From Cycloclasticus sp. (GTDB lineage: Bacteria; Pseudomonadota; Gammaproteobacteria; Methylococcales; Cycloclasticaceae): DNA of 7,671 nucleotides. Positions 1-7,474 of this stretch are shown in pieces. How positions within the stretch are numbered: the stretch's first letter is position 1; each line of letters begins with the position of its first letter. The notes beneath the pieces are model-generated. The model was not told the origin of the DNA. It saw nothing but the letters and a program-made list of their open reading frames with translations, and did not search any database. The stretch is from contig DUCA01000025.1 in the NCBI GenBank assembly GCA_012960055.1, positions 1 to 7,671 on the forward strand. The letters are read 5' to 3'. The translations under genes were made by a program, and so were the position numbers.

Positions 1-413
1 ACTCAATCGTACGCGGCACAACATCTGGCCAGATTATAAAACTAGCCCGTGAAGCCGGTGCAAATAAAGTTTACTTTGCCTCCGCAGCGCCACCTGTACG
101 TTACCCGAATGTCTATGGCATCGATATGCCAGCGGTTGAAGAATTAGTTGCTCACGACAGAACCATAGAAGAAGTGCAAGAAGCGATAGGTGCTGATTGG
201 TTAATCTACCAAGATCTTGATGATTTGTTTGAATCAGTAAGGAAGCGCAACCCCGATATTGTTGATTTTGATGCCGCTTGCTTTAACCAGCACTATGTCA
301 CCGGCACCGTTACAGATGAATACCTGAAGGAACAAGGTCTAAATCGTTCGGATGGTCAAAAAGGCGAAAACGATTTAGATCAGACGGTTATCGAGCTTCA
401 CAATACAAATTAA
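1..413 (+). CDS. purF: Amidophosphoribosyltransferase, C-terminal part (5' end outside the window)
   Basis: PurF catalyses the first committed step of de novo purine synthesis, moving the amide nitrogen of glutamine onto PRPP to give phosphoribosylamine in the cytoplasm. Only the last 136 residues are here; whole codons begin at base 3. The fragment opens inside the PRPP-binding loop of the phosphoribosyltransferase domain (SIVRGTTSGQII). It continues with the family stretch ASAAPPVRYPNVYGIDMP and then IGADWLIYQDLDDL and NPDIVDFDAACFNQHYVTG, all closely matching the E. coli PurF tail. The N-terminal glutaminase domain is off the window. An internal ATG at 126 is methionine 42 of the fragment and not a start. 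The reading frame ends in TAA with no damage, and metZ begins 15 bases on, which suggests co-transcription. The assignment is firm. Confidence 0.96.
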   Translation, partial: SIVRGTTSGQIIKLAREAGANKVYFASAAPPVRYPNVYGIDMPAVEELVAHDRTIEEVQEAIGADWLIYQDLDDLFESVRKRNPDIVDFDAACFNQHYVTGTVTDEYLKEQGLNRSDGQKGENDLDQTVIELHNTN

Positions 414-428
414 CGTAAGGGTTCTAGC

Positions 429-1619
429 ATGTCGGATAAAGATTGGCGGGGTTACTCAATAGAAACACAGGGCGTTCGTGCGGGACAGCATAGAACGCCT
501 GAAGGCGAACACAGTGATGCTATTTTCCCAACATCCAGTTATGTGTTTGGTAGCGCAAAAGAAGCCTATGAGCGCTTCTCAGGCAAATCAGAGGGCAATA
601 TCTATTCTCGCTTTACTAACCCAACGGTCAGAGCGTTCGAAAAACGTTTAGCTATCATGGAAGGTGCGGAGCGCGCTATGGCGACTGCATCTGGCATGGC
701 CGCGATTAACACCGTTTGTTTAGGCTTGTTAAGCGCTGGCGACCACGTCGTGTGCTCACGCAGTGTGTTTGGCAATACCGCCTTGATGTTCAAAAACATC
801 ATGCATAAATTTGCCATAGACACCACGTTTGTTGATTTAGACGATATCAACGAATGGCAAGCCGCTATGCAAGATAATACGAAGTTTTTGTTTTTAGAAA
901 CGCCCTCAAACCCGATGGGAACCTTGGCAGATATCAAACAATTAGCTGACCTTGCGCACAGTAAAAAAGCATTATTAATAGTCGATAACGTCTATTGCAC
1001 TCCAGCGCTTCAAAAACCACTTAGTTTAGGGGCGGATTTGGTTGTGCATTCAGCCACAAAGTATTTAGACGGGCAGGGTAGATGCATTGGCGGAGCGATA
1101 GTTGGTAATCACGCGTTGATTGAAGAAAAATTGTACCCCATTCTTAGAACAGCAGGTCCAACCATGAGCCCCTTCAACGCATGGGTATTCCATAAAGGAC
1201 TGGAAACACTGTCTTTAAGAATGGAGAAACACTGTGCCAATGCATTAGAAGTAGCTAAGTGGTTAGAGCAGCACCCAGCGGTTGAAAACGTTTATTACAC
1301 GGGCTTAGAAAGTCATCCACAGCATGAACTCGCAAAACAGCAACAAACAGGTTTTGGCGGCATCGTTAGTTTTGAAGTAAAAGGCGGGCAGGAAAACGCA
1401 TGGAAGGTTATTGATGCAACACAAATGATTTCCATTACGGCTAATCTAGGCGATGTAAAGAGCATGATTACTCACCCGTCAACCACCACGCACGGGCGCT
1501 TATCAGAAGAAGAGCGCGCGAAAGCCGGGATAACTGATGCGTTGTTGCGCTTAGGGGTTGGGCTTGAAAATGCAGACGACATAAAAGCAGATTTAGGGCT
1601 AGGCTTAAATGCGCTTTAA
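429..1619 (+). CDS. metZ: O-succinylhomoserine sulfhydrylase (Cys/Met metabolism PLP enzyme)
   Basis: MetZ makes homocysteine directly from O-succinylhomoserine and sulfide, bypassing cystathionine in methionine synthesis. The 396-residue product has the full Cys/Met-metabolism fold-type I layout: YSRFTNPT at 59-66 (phosphate contacts from the partner subunit), ATASGMAAI near 85-93, LETPSNP near 156-162, the PLP aspartate D186 in VDNVYCTP, and the Schiff-base lysine K211 in HSATKYLDGQG. VRAGQHRTPEGEH at 16-28, RTAGPTMSPFNAW and the C-terminal NLGDVKSMITHPSTTTHGRLS match Pseudomonas MetZ better than MetB, MetC or MetY. The start is backed by AAGGG at 417-421, seven bases before the ATG. The gene follows purF by 15 bases, a linkage I recall from Pseudomonas relatives. 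A cystathionine gamma-synthase activity cannot be excluded from sequence alone, but the purF context and close match make MetZ much the better name. Confidence 0.94.
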   Translation: MSDKDWRGYSIETQGVRAGQHRTPEGEHSDAIFPTSSYVFGSAKEAYERFSGKSEGNIYSRFTNPTVRAFEKRLAIMEGAERAMATASGMAAINTVCLGLLSAGDHVVCSRSVFGNTALMFKNIMHKFAIDTTFVDLDDINEWQAAMQDNTKFLFLETPSNPMGTLADIKQLADLAHSKKALLIVDNVYCTPALQKPLSLGADLVVHSATKYLDGQGRCIGGAIVGNHALIEEKLYPILRTAGPTMSPFNAWVFHKGLETLSLRMEKHCANALEVAKWLEQHPAVENVYYTGLESHPQHELAKQQQTGFGGIVSFEVKGGQENAWKVIDATQMISITANLGDVKSMITHPSTTTHGRLSEEERAKAGITDALLRLGVGLENADDIKADLGLGLNAL

Positions 1620-1675
1620 CCCCGCATTAACATAACAACACTTAATAACACATAAATATTACGGAGATTAGCTAG

Positions 1676-2395
1676 ATGGGTAGAGCGTATCAAAATCGCA
1701 AAGAATCGATGGCAAAAACATCGGATATGAAGGCGAAAGTTTATAGCCGCTATGGTCGTGAAATCTATGTGAGCGCTAAGTCGGGCGGGGTTGACCCAGA
1801 AGGAAATCTTGCTTTGCGTAGCTTAATAGACCGAGCTAAAAAAGACCAGGTTCCGACCCATGTAATAGAAAAGGCCATTGATAAAGCAAAAGGTGGGGGT
1901 GGGGAAGATTACTTTCCGGCACGTTACGAGGGCTATGGCCCTGGTGGTTGCATGGCAATTATTGATTGCTTAACCGATAACCCTAACCGTACTTTTGGTG
2001 ATGTTCGTCAAGCATTTACTAAAACCAAGTGTAAAATTGGTACGCAAGGTAGCGTCAGCCATATGTTCGACCACTGCGTTATTCTTGTTTTCAAATACGA
2101 CGACGAAGATGCGGTATTAGAAATTTTGATGGATGCGGACGTTGATGTCAGCGATATAGAAAACGAAGATGGAAAAATATCTGTTTTCGCACCGCATACA
2201 GATTACTTTAAAGCACGACAAGCTATCTTAGATGCCCTTGGTGATGTTGATTTTGAAGTCGATGAAATTCAGTTTATTCCTCATGCCTTTACATCGCTTA
2301 GTGTTGATGACGTAGAGCTTTTCGAGAAATTTTTAGCGATGCTGAATGAGCTAGACGATGTGCAACATGTTTATCATAACGTTGACCTTGCGTAG
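1676..2395 (+). CDS. YebC/PmpR-family protein, YeeN-like subtype
   Basis: YebC-family proteins are cytoplasmic. They have been described as DNA-binding regulators, and more recently some as ribosome-associated factors that help translate proline-rich stretches; which role applies here is not visible. The 239-residue product has the YeeN-type N-terminus ([15 protein letters not shown]) and not the MAGHSKWANI form of classical YebC. The family core follows: [32 protein letters not shown] around residues 59-80, [23 protein letters not shown] and [13 protein letters not shown]. It ends in the typical acidic [10 protein letters not shown] tail. From memory it is most like Vibrio YeeN-type homologues. 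Start ATG at 1676 has GGAG at 1663-1666; the internal ATG at 1709 has no such site. It lies 56 bases after metZ with no obvious terminator between. Its last 22 bases overlap the convergent NRDE gene. The family is certain, the precise function is not. Confidence 0.9.
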   Translation: MGRAYQNRKESMAKTSDMKAKVYSRYGREIYVSAKSGGVDPEGNLALRSLIDRAKKDQVPTHVIEKAIDKAKGGGGEDYFPARYEGYGPGGCMAIIDCLTDNPNRTFGDVRQAFTKTKCKIGTQGSVSHMFDHCVILVFKYDDEDAVLEILMDADVDVSDIENEDGKISVFAPHTDYFKARQAILDALGDVDFEVDEIQFIPHAFTSLSVDDVELFEKFLAMLNELDDVQHVYHNVDLA

Positions 2396-3168
2396 GGAGG
2401 CTGCGAGTCAATTTTAATTTGTTGCAAGACCTTTGTCATTATAGCTCCTTCCGGATTATAAGATAATTCGTGAAATATCAGCGTGTTATGTTGGTCAATG
2501 GTTATCAACGTTGAACAGCGGGTTCCATATTCGTTGTTTCGGATAAAAATAGGGGACAGCAGTTGCTCAAATTCATGGCTAACACCCGTATTGGGCAGTT
2601 CGCTATAGTTTGGCTTTTGTTGAGATTGCAAAATATTCAATAAATTTTCGGTATTGAGTTCGTCACTGTTTAATTCTTGTCTTAAACATTCGCAACCGCT
2701 TTTAAGTTTAGGCCACGGTGTATTCAATGTTGCATTACTCACCCCGTGAATTCCTTTTTGAATCAGTTGGGCCTGATGTGTATCGCTGGAATAATGCCAT
2801 AGACCGCTGTCGTCAAATAGTAGCAGGTTAAATAAACCGAAATCCCCATCGTTAGATTTTAGTTCTGCTAAGTAGTCGCTTGCTGGCAAATTGGTAGATA
2901 AGAAGTCTTTAACTAAGTCGCCACGAGAATGTTTTGCAGTTTGTCCAAAAGGTGGTTTACGTACATTGGTAACCGCGGCGAGTCTTCCGGCCTTATCAAC
3001 ACTTAGCCAACTTCCCCCTGCAACGCAATCTATACCACCGAAAATAGATGGCTGTTCTAGCCAAAAATCTGCCTGTTTTGCTTTTCTATGGTGATACTCA
3101 TCACGGTTGGTAATTAATACCAACTTGTATTGTTCTAGGTGATTGTAGGCAAAAAGAATTAAACACAT
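2374..3168 (-). CDS. NRDE/TANGO2-family protein
   Basis: This belongs to the NRDE (TANGO2) family, whose bacterial members are poorly characterised. Links to haem handling and to lipid metabolism have been proposed for animal TANGO2. The 264-residue protein starts MCLILFAYN, with the conserved Cys2 that would become N-terminal after methionine removal, in the manner of an Ntn-hydrolase nucleophile (inference). The name-giving TNRDE is at 20-24, followed by AGGSWL at 50-55, TNVRKP at 67-72, [10 protein letters not shown] at 81-90, [14 protein letters not shown] at 141-154 and YGTRCSTLI at 214-222. These are the usual landmarks over the full family length, with no signal peptide or membrane segment. 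The ATG has no convincing ribosome binding site upstream, but MCL at the N-terminus is the family hallmark and decides the start. The gene is divergent from acnB and overlaps the YebC-like gene tail-to-tail by 22 bases. Confidence 0.9.
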   Translation of the reverse strand: MCLILFAYNHLEQYKLVLITNRDEYHHRKAKQADFWLEQPSIFGGIDCVAGGSWLSVDKAGRLAAVTNVRKPPFGQTAKHSRGDLVKDFLSTNLPASDYLAELKSNDGDFGLFNLLLFDDSGLWHYSSDTHQAQLIQKGIHGVSNATLNTPWPKLKSGCECLRQELNSDELNTENLLNILQSQQKPNYSELPNTGVSHEFEQLLSPIFIRNNEYGTRCSTLITIDQHNTLIFHELSYNPEGAIMTKVLQQIKIDSQPPYARSTL

Positions 3169-3205
3169 ATTGCTAATGGGGTTGAGCTATATATAGATGG
3201 TGCCT

Positions 3206-3234
3206 ATCAAACACCGTCTGGTTATCCCTGTCAA
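3206..3234 (-). promoter_or_regulatory. Predicted sigma-70 promoter for the NRDE-family gene
   Basis: On the minus strand a perfect TTGACA -35 (3234-3229) is followed, after exactly 17 bases, by TTTGAT (3211-3206), a 4/6 match to TATAAT. This would start transcription near 3199, about 30 bases before the ATG at 3168. A second AT-rich hexamer (TATATA, within 3188-3195) lies further downstream but has no matching -35. I saw no equally good promoter for acnB on the other strand of the same spacer. Confidence 0.5.
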
Positions 3235-3310
3235 TTTTAACGATAAAATGCTAAAATCAACGGCTAATTAAGGTAAGTTTTGCTTATTTTAAAAGCCTCT
3301 CAATTTAATC

Positions 3311-3326
3311 AAAGGAGTTAACTGTG
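3311..3326 (+). promoter_or_regulatory. acnB ribosome binding site and GTG start
   Basis: AAAGGAG at 3311-3317 stands six bases before a GTG at 3324-3326. The GTG is the correct start because the protein then reads [14 protein letters not shown], the same N-terminus as E. coli AcnB. No ATG in this frame lies in the short stretch before it, and the next methionine (MGIV, residue 15) would cut into the first helix. Confidence 0.85.
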
Positions 3327-5915
3327 TTAGAAGAATATCGCAAACATGTAGAAGAACGCGCAGCGATGGGTATTGTACCTAAACCATTAGATGCTGATCA
3401 GGTTGCTGGTCTTATTGATTTGTTAAAAAATCCTCCTACTGGTGAAGATGCGGTTTTACTCGACCTTATAACTAACCGTGTTCCTGCAGGTGTTGACGAA
3501 GCAGCCTATGTTAAAGCAGGCTTTTTAGCCGCCATAACGAAAGGCGAAGCCTCATCACCATTAATTGATGCATCTCGTGCAACAGAATTATTGGGTACTA
3601 TGCTTGGCGGCTACAACATCATGCCATTAGTGGATCTTCTGGATAATGCCGACCTTGCAGAAACGGCAGCAGACCAGTTATCACACATTTTATTAGTGTT
3701 CGATGCATTCCATGACGTTAAAGAAAAAGCGGATGCCGGTAATGCCACTGCTAAACGCGTTATTCAATCTTGGGCAGATGCTGAATGGTTTACGAGCAAA
3801 CCAGCTTTGGCTGAAAAGTTAACCGTTAAAGTGTTCGAAGTAACCGGCGAAACAAACACCGATGATTTATCACCTGCACCGGACGCATGGTCACGTCCTG
3901 ATATTCCTTTGCACGCGTTAGCGATGCTTAAAATGCCACGCGACGGCATTAACCCTGACGTAGCGGGTGAGAAAGGTCCTATTGTTCAAATCAAAGAAAT
4001 GCAAAAAGACGGTATTCAATTAGCTTACGTTGGCGACGTTGTTGGAACCGGTTCTTCACGTAAATCTGCCACTAACTCTGTGTTGTGGTTCATGGGTGAC
4101 GACATCCCTTATATTCCAAACAAGCGCGGAGGCGGTGTATGCCTTGGTGGCAAAATTGCTCCAATTTTCTTCAACACAATGGAAGATTCAGGCGCGTTAC
4201 CCATTGAGATGGATGTAAGCAAGCTGAATATGAACGATGTGATCGACATCTACCCATACGAAGGCAAAGTAACAAAAAGCGGTACGGATGAGGTATTAAC
4301 TGAATTTGAACTAAAATCAAACGTCTTGCTTGATGAAGTACAAGCCGGCGGCCGTATTCCGTTAATTATTGGCCGTGGATTAACACTACGTGCACGCACG
4401 GCGTTAGGTTTAGGTGCATCAGAATTATTCCGTACACCAGAATCACACGTAGACAGTGGCAAAGGCTTTACTTTGGCTCAAAAAATGGTTGGTAAAGCCT
4501 GTGGCGTTGAAGGTATTCGTGCCGGTGTTTATTGTGAACCGCATATGACAACGGTTGGCTCACAAGATACAACCGGCCCTATGACCCGTGATGAGCTTAA
4601 AGACCTGGCTTGCCTTGGCTTCTCTGCTGACTTGGTGATGCAATCATTCTGTCACACAGCGGCGTATCCTAAGCCAGTCGACGTGGTTACTCACCACACG
4701 CTACCTGATTTCATCATGAACCGTGGCGGGGTTCCATTACGCCCAGGTGATGGCATTATTCACTCTTGGTTAAACCGTATGTTGCTTCCCGATACCGTTG
4801 GTACAGGTGGTGATTCACACACACGTTTCCCATTAGGCATTTCATTCCCTGCAGGCTCTGGTTTAGTGGCATTTGCCGCTGCAACCGGTGTGATGCCGTT
4901 AGATATGCCAGAATCAATATTGGTTCGCTTTTCCGGTGAAATACAACCAGGCATCACATTACGTGACATGGTCAATGCCATTCCTATGGCTGCTATTAAA
5001 CAAGGTTTATTAACAGTTGCTAAAGAAGGAAAAATCAATGCATTCTCTGGCCGCGTGCTTGAAATTGAAGGTTTACCTGACCTAAAAGTTGAGCAAGCAT
5101 TTGAATTATCGGATGCATCTGCAGAACGTTCAGCAGCCGGTTGTACTATTAAACTTAACAAAGAACCTATCATTGAGTACTTAAACTCAAACATCACCAT
5201 GTTGAAATGGATGATTGCTGAAGGCTACGGTGATGTAAGAACGATAGAACGCCGTATTGTTTCAATGCAAAAATGGTTGGTAAACCCTGAGTTAATGGAA
5301 GCAGATGCCGATGCGGAATACGCAGAGATCATCGAAATCAACATGAGTGATATTCATGAGCCAATTCTTGCGTGCCCAAATGATCCTGATGATGTAAAAA
5401 CATTGTCTGATGTTGCAGGCACTAAAATTGATGAAGTCTTCATCGGTTCATGCATGACAAACATTGGTCATTTCCGTGCAGCAGGTAAGTTACTAGAAGA
5501 GTTTGGCGGTGTATTGCCAACGCGTTTATGGGTAACTCCTCCTACAAAAATGGACGAAGCTCAATTAACAGCAGAAGGTTACTATAGTATTTACGGTAGT
5601 GCAGGTGCACGTACAGAGATGCCTGGCTGCTCATTATGCATGGGTAACCAAGCGCGTGTTGCTGAACAATCAACTGTTATTTCCACATCAACACGTAACT
5701 TCCCCAACCGCCTTGGAAATGGCGCTAATGTGTATCTTTCATCTGCTGAGTTGGCCGCGGTTGGTGCAATCCTTGGTAAAATCCCTAGCAAAGAAGAGTA
5801 TATGGAATACGCTAAGAAGATTGATACCATGGCAGAAGACACGTATCGCTATTTGAACTTCGACCAAATCGAAGAGTATCAAAAAATTGCCGATACGGTG
5901 AAAATTGCTAGTTAA
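3324..5915 (+). CDS. acnB: Aconitate hydratase B (bifunctional aconitase / 2-methylisocitrate dehydratase)
   Basis: AcnB interconverts citrate and isocitrate through cis-aconitate in the TCA cycle, and in many bacteria also hydrates 2-methyl-cis-aconitate. Without its cluster it is known in E. coli to bind mRNA. The 863-residue protein (E. coli 865) is collinear with AcnB. It has an N-terminal HEAT-like domain (about 1-160), then the swivel domain unusually placed before the catalytic core (about 165-380, with [18 protein letters not shown] including S244-R246). The catalytic domains follow, with QDTTGPMT from Q414 and GGDSHTRFP from G495. The [4Fe-4S] ligands are C710 ([10 protein letters not shown]), C769 and C772 (PGCSLCMGN), identical in number to E. 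coli. It begins at a GTG with a strong AAAGGAG, stands alone as a transcription unit and ends in TAA followed two codons later by in-frame TAG. An intrinsic terminator lies 18 bases beyond. No damaged or missing key residue was seen. Confidence 0.98.
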   Translation: MLEEYRKHVEERAAMGIVPKPLDADQVAGLIDLLKNPPTGEDAVLLDLITNRVPAGVDEAAYVKAGFLAAITKGEASSPLIDASRATELLGTMLGGYNIMPLVDLLDNADLAETAADQLSHILLVFDAFHDVKEKADAGNATAKRVIQSWADAEWFTSKPALAEKLTVKVFEVTGETNTDDLSPAPDAWSRPDIPLHALAMLKMPRDGINPDVAGEKGPIVQIKEMQKDGIQLAYVGDVVGTGSSRKSATNSVLWFMGDDIPYIPNKRGGGVCLGGKIAPIFFNTMEDSGALPIEMDVSKLNMNDVIDIYPYEGKVTKSGTDEVLTEFELKSNVLLDEVQAGGRIPLIIGRGLTLRARTALGLGASELFRTPESHVDSGKGFTLAQKMVGKACGVEGIRAGVYCEPHMTTVGSQDTTGPMTRDELKDLACLGFSADLVMQSFCHTAAYPKPVDVVTHHTLPDFIMNRGGVPLRPGDGIIHSWLNRMLLPDTVGTGGDSHTRFPLGISFPAGSGLVAFAAATGVMPLDMPESILVRFSGEIQPGITLRDMVNAIPMAAIKQGLLTVAKEGKINAFSGRVLEIEGLPDLKVEQAFELSDASAERSAAGCTIKLNKEPIIEYLNSNITMLKWMIAEGYGDVRTIERRIVSMQKWLVNPELMEADADAEYAEIIEINMSDIHEPILACPNDPDDVKTLSDVAGTKIDEVFIGSCMTNIGHFRAAGKLLEEFGGVLPTRLWVTPPTKMDEAQLTAEGYYSIYGSAGARTEMPGCSLCMGNQARVAEQSTVISTSTRNFPNRLGNGANVYLSSAELAAVGAILGKIPSKEEYMEYAKKIDTMAEDTYRYLNFDQIEEYQKIADTVKIAS

Positions 5916-5929
5916 CACTAGTTAACTAG
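5908..5929 (+). repeat. Direct repeat and palindrome across the acnB stop codon
   Basis: CTAGTTAAC occurs twice (5908-5916 and 5918-5926), separated by one A. The second copy is part of a perfect 12-base palindrome CTAGTTAACTAG (5918-5929). The first copy contains the acnB stop TAA, and the spacing yields a second in-frame stop (TAG, 5919-5921). It may be a small local duplication; no function is evident. Confidence 0.6.
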
Positions 5930-5933
5930 AAAC

Positions 5934-5965
5934 AAAAAAGGCGCTGTTTCTACAGCGCCTTTTTT
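5934..5965 (+). terminator. Rho-independent terminator after acnB
   Basis: A perfect inverted repeat AAAAAAGGCGCTG (5934-5946) and CAGCGCCTTTTTT (5953-5965) is separated by the six-base loop TTTCTA. The seven-pair GC-rich core flanked by A6 and T6 makes a textbook intrinsic terminator. The symmetry would let it act from both sides, but the next gene also points right, so its job is to end acnB transcription. Confidence 0.95.
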
Positions 5966-6058
5966 GTGAATTTTTTTACCAAAAGGTTGTTTTATCAATT
6001 AGTTTAAAAACGAATTGTCTGATATAACGTGAGGGTTGTATAAAGTAAGGGAATCTTT

Positions 6059-6664
6059 ATGTGTTTAATTATGATGCCAGCAACCCAAATTACTCGAATA
6101 ACTTTTGTTTTATTGATAGGTTTTATTTTCTCATTCTCCCCAAGTATTTTAGTGGCCGACCAAGGCGATTCGCAATTAGATACGCTGTTTGAAAAATTAA
6201 GCAATGCCGTCAACGTAAAAGAAGCCAGGGCGGTTGAATATGAAATCATACGAATATGGGGGCAGTCAGGCGAAAAAGAAATAGACCAACGTATGAGTTG
6301 GGGAGGCACAGCGATGCGCGAGGGTTCATTTCAAGAGGCGTTGGAAATATTTACTGCAATTACTAAAAAAAAACCAAATTTCTCTGAAGGCTGGAATATG
6401 CATGCCACTATTCTTTTTTTTATGGATAGGCACGAGGAATCTTTAGAAAGCGTTCAACGGACTTTAGAACTTGAACCGAGACATTTTGGTGCGCTGGCTG
6501 GAAAAGGCTTAATGTTCGCGCATCAAGAAAGGTTAGTCGAAGCACTTGAAATTTTCGAAACAGCGAAAAATATTTACCCCTTACATTCTCGAATTAATGA
6601 ACGAATTGCCCAAATGCATTTACTGATAAAAGTAAAAAAAGGGTTAAAAGAGAAATCAATATAG
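6059..6664 (+). CDS. Exported TPR-repeat protein, function unknown
   Basis: The 201-residue product starts with a basic-poor N-terminus, a hydrophobic run at 14-33 (ITFVLLIGFIFSFSPSILVA) and a likely signal-peptidase site after A33 before DQGD. It is probably periplasmic, or anchored if uncleaved. The mature part opens with a helical stretch containing LDTLFEKL (40-47) and IWGQSG (66-71). Roughly three tetratricopeptide repeats follow (about 75-108, 109-142, 143-176), with NFSEGWNMHAT at 107-117 and LELEPRHFGALAGKG at 136-150. TPRs usually mediate protein contacts; the partner is not evident. The FSEGWN and PRHFGALAG signatures recall a small TPR family common in alphaproteobacteria (memory, not a search). 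AAGGGA at 6047-6052, six bases before the ATG, supports this start over the methionines at 6071 and 6074. The tail is lysine-rich (KVKKGLKEKSI). Two homopolymers, A9 at 6365-6373 and T8 at 6414-6421, sit in the coding region. Confidence 0.8.
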   Translation: MCLIMMPATQITRITFVLLIGFIFSFSPSILVADQGDSQLDTLFEKLSNAVNVKEARAVEYEIIRIWGQSGEKEIDQRMSWGGTAMREGSFQEALEIFTAITKKKPNFSEGWNMHATILFFMDRHEESLESVQRTLELEPRHFGALAGKGLMFAHQERLVEALEIFETAKNIYPLHSRINERIAQMHLLIKVKKGLKEKSI

Positions 6665-6795
6665 TACTAAGAAGCCGCAGTAATATAAATTTAATATATA
6701 TTACTTACAAACTGTAATTATTTGATTAACCAAATAGAACCATTGATATTAACTCGAATATTAGATGTGTTTTATTGAAGATTAGCTGAGGTTTT
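6665..6795. other. AT-rich spacer between the TPR gene and the pseudogene
   Basis: This is the convergent gap between the TPR gene (+) and the decayed gene (-). I see no coding frame in it. The only structure is an AT-only inverted repeat GTAATATA / TATATTAC (6680-6687 and 6697-6704) with a nine-base loop and no T tract, too weak to call a terminator. Confidence 0.5.
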
Positions 6796-7415
6796 TTACC
6801 CCTTATTAATCAACCGACACCCTTCCTGACTCGGCCTAATAAACAAGGCGATGTTGCTTATTCGTATTAATACTAATTTGACGTAGAAGCTATTTATTTT
6901 ATCGAAATCATGGGTAATCATTCGAGCTTGCTGTCTAAAATTGTTAATCGCTTGCTCAGTTAGTTCTTTGCTAATAGGCGCTACTGTTTCTTTAGACACG
7001 AAATAACGTAGCGACTTGATGAGAAGCTTTTTTTGCAGCAAACCAATTAACTCACCTAATTGTTCGGGGGTGGGGTGGAGCTTACTTTCTAGGATAATTG
7101 TTTGAATGCCGCGGCAAGCCTTAAAACTCGCTTGTTATATATTTGATGGGAGGTATATTGACGAGCCGTTATTTCAACGTCTTTAAACGACCTGGCAGTC
7201 TTGACCGCCTAAGCCATTGTCTTGTTAATTTTTTGGCCAAAATTGAAGCGACATAATTTTCCTCTTCAGTAGCAATCAGAGCCTGTATCGTATCGGTTTA
7301 CACTGCAGTACTGGAGAATGCTTGTCAATTTACAATACCTTCACGCTGCGCTTCATGTGCTGCGACAGGTGTTAACAAAAAAACTCAAACTCAATAATAA
7401 TATCCATTTATTCAT
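6796..7415 (-). pseudogene. Degraded gene for a secreted protein of unknown family
   Basis: No intact frame spans this stretch, but protein-like segments in successive minus-strand frames join into one decayed gene. GGAG (7425-7422) precedes an ATG at 7415 by six bases. MNKWILLLSLSF runs into an A7/T7 run (7377-7383); removing one T restores a classic signal peptide ending TPVAA before HEAQREGIVN. That frame meets a TGA, reads QAFSSTAV, meets a TAA, then reads TDTIQALIATEEENYVASIL and AKKLTRQWL. Near 7196-7216 the frame shifts to TARSFKDVEITARQYTSHQI and YNKR. Near 7095-7134 it shifts again to SFKACRGIQTIILESKLHPT, PEQLGELIGLLQKKLLIKSL, and on to a TAA at 6796. The ancestor would be about 205 residues, helical and exported. 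I do not recognise the family. It lies 59 bases downstream of sthA on the same strand, perhaps once co-transcribed. An 81-codon TTG-started frame at 6796-7041 is only its last segment. Confidence 0.7.
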
Positions 7416-7474
7416 TTTCGTCTCCATTTATCATTAAAGCATACGAACAATAACGCCTGAGAATGAATAGAGGA

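Noticed and set aside
602..937. Minus-strand open frame inside metZ (111 codons)
   Set aside because: It overlaps the conserved PLP-enzyme core on the opposite strand and resembles no family; a coding shadow.
3244..3309. Candidate acnB promoter hexamers (TAAAAT at 3244 and 3252; TTTAAT at 3304)
   Set aside because: The first two lack a usable -35, since the nearby TGTCAA is really TTGACA of the opposite strand. The last would start transcription in the ribosome binding site.
4760..5200. Long minus-strand open frame inside acnB (146 codons)
   Set aside because: It is antisense to an essential, well-conserved part of aconitase B and shows no recognisable protein features; it is a shadow of the acnB codon pattern.
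6015..6044. Possible promoter for the TPR gene: TTGTCT, 18 bases, TATAAA
   Set aside because: Transcription would start near 6051, inside the ribosome binding site at 6047-6052, leaving an eight-base leader. An alternative -10 (TATAAC, 6023-6028) sits better but has no -35 at the right distance.
6680..6704. Inverted repeat GTAATATA / TATATTAC after the TPR gene as a terminator
   Set aside because: The stem contains only two GC pairs' worth of stability at its ends, has a nine-base loop and no following T tract. In such AT-rich sequence it is expected by chance.
6796..7041. An 81-codon minus-strand open frame with a TTG start
   Set aside because: The same frame continues upstream of the TTG to about 7134 with protein-like sequence, and joins other frames into a larger broken gene. 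It has no ribosome binding site of its own, so it is treated as the last segment of the pseudogene.
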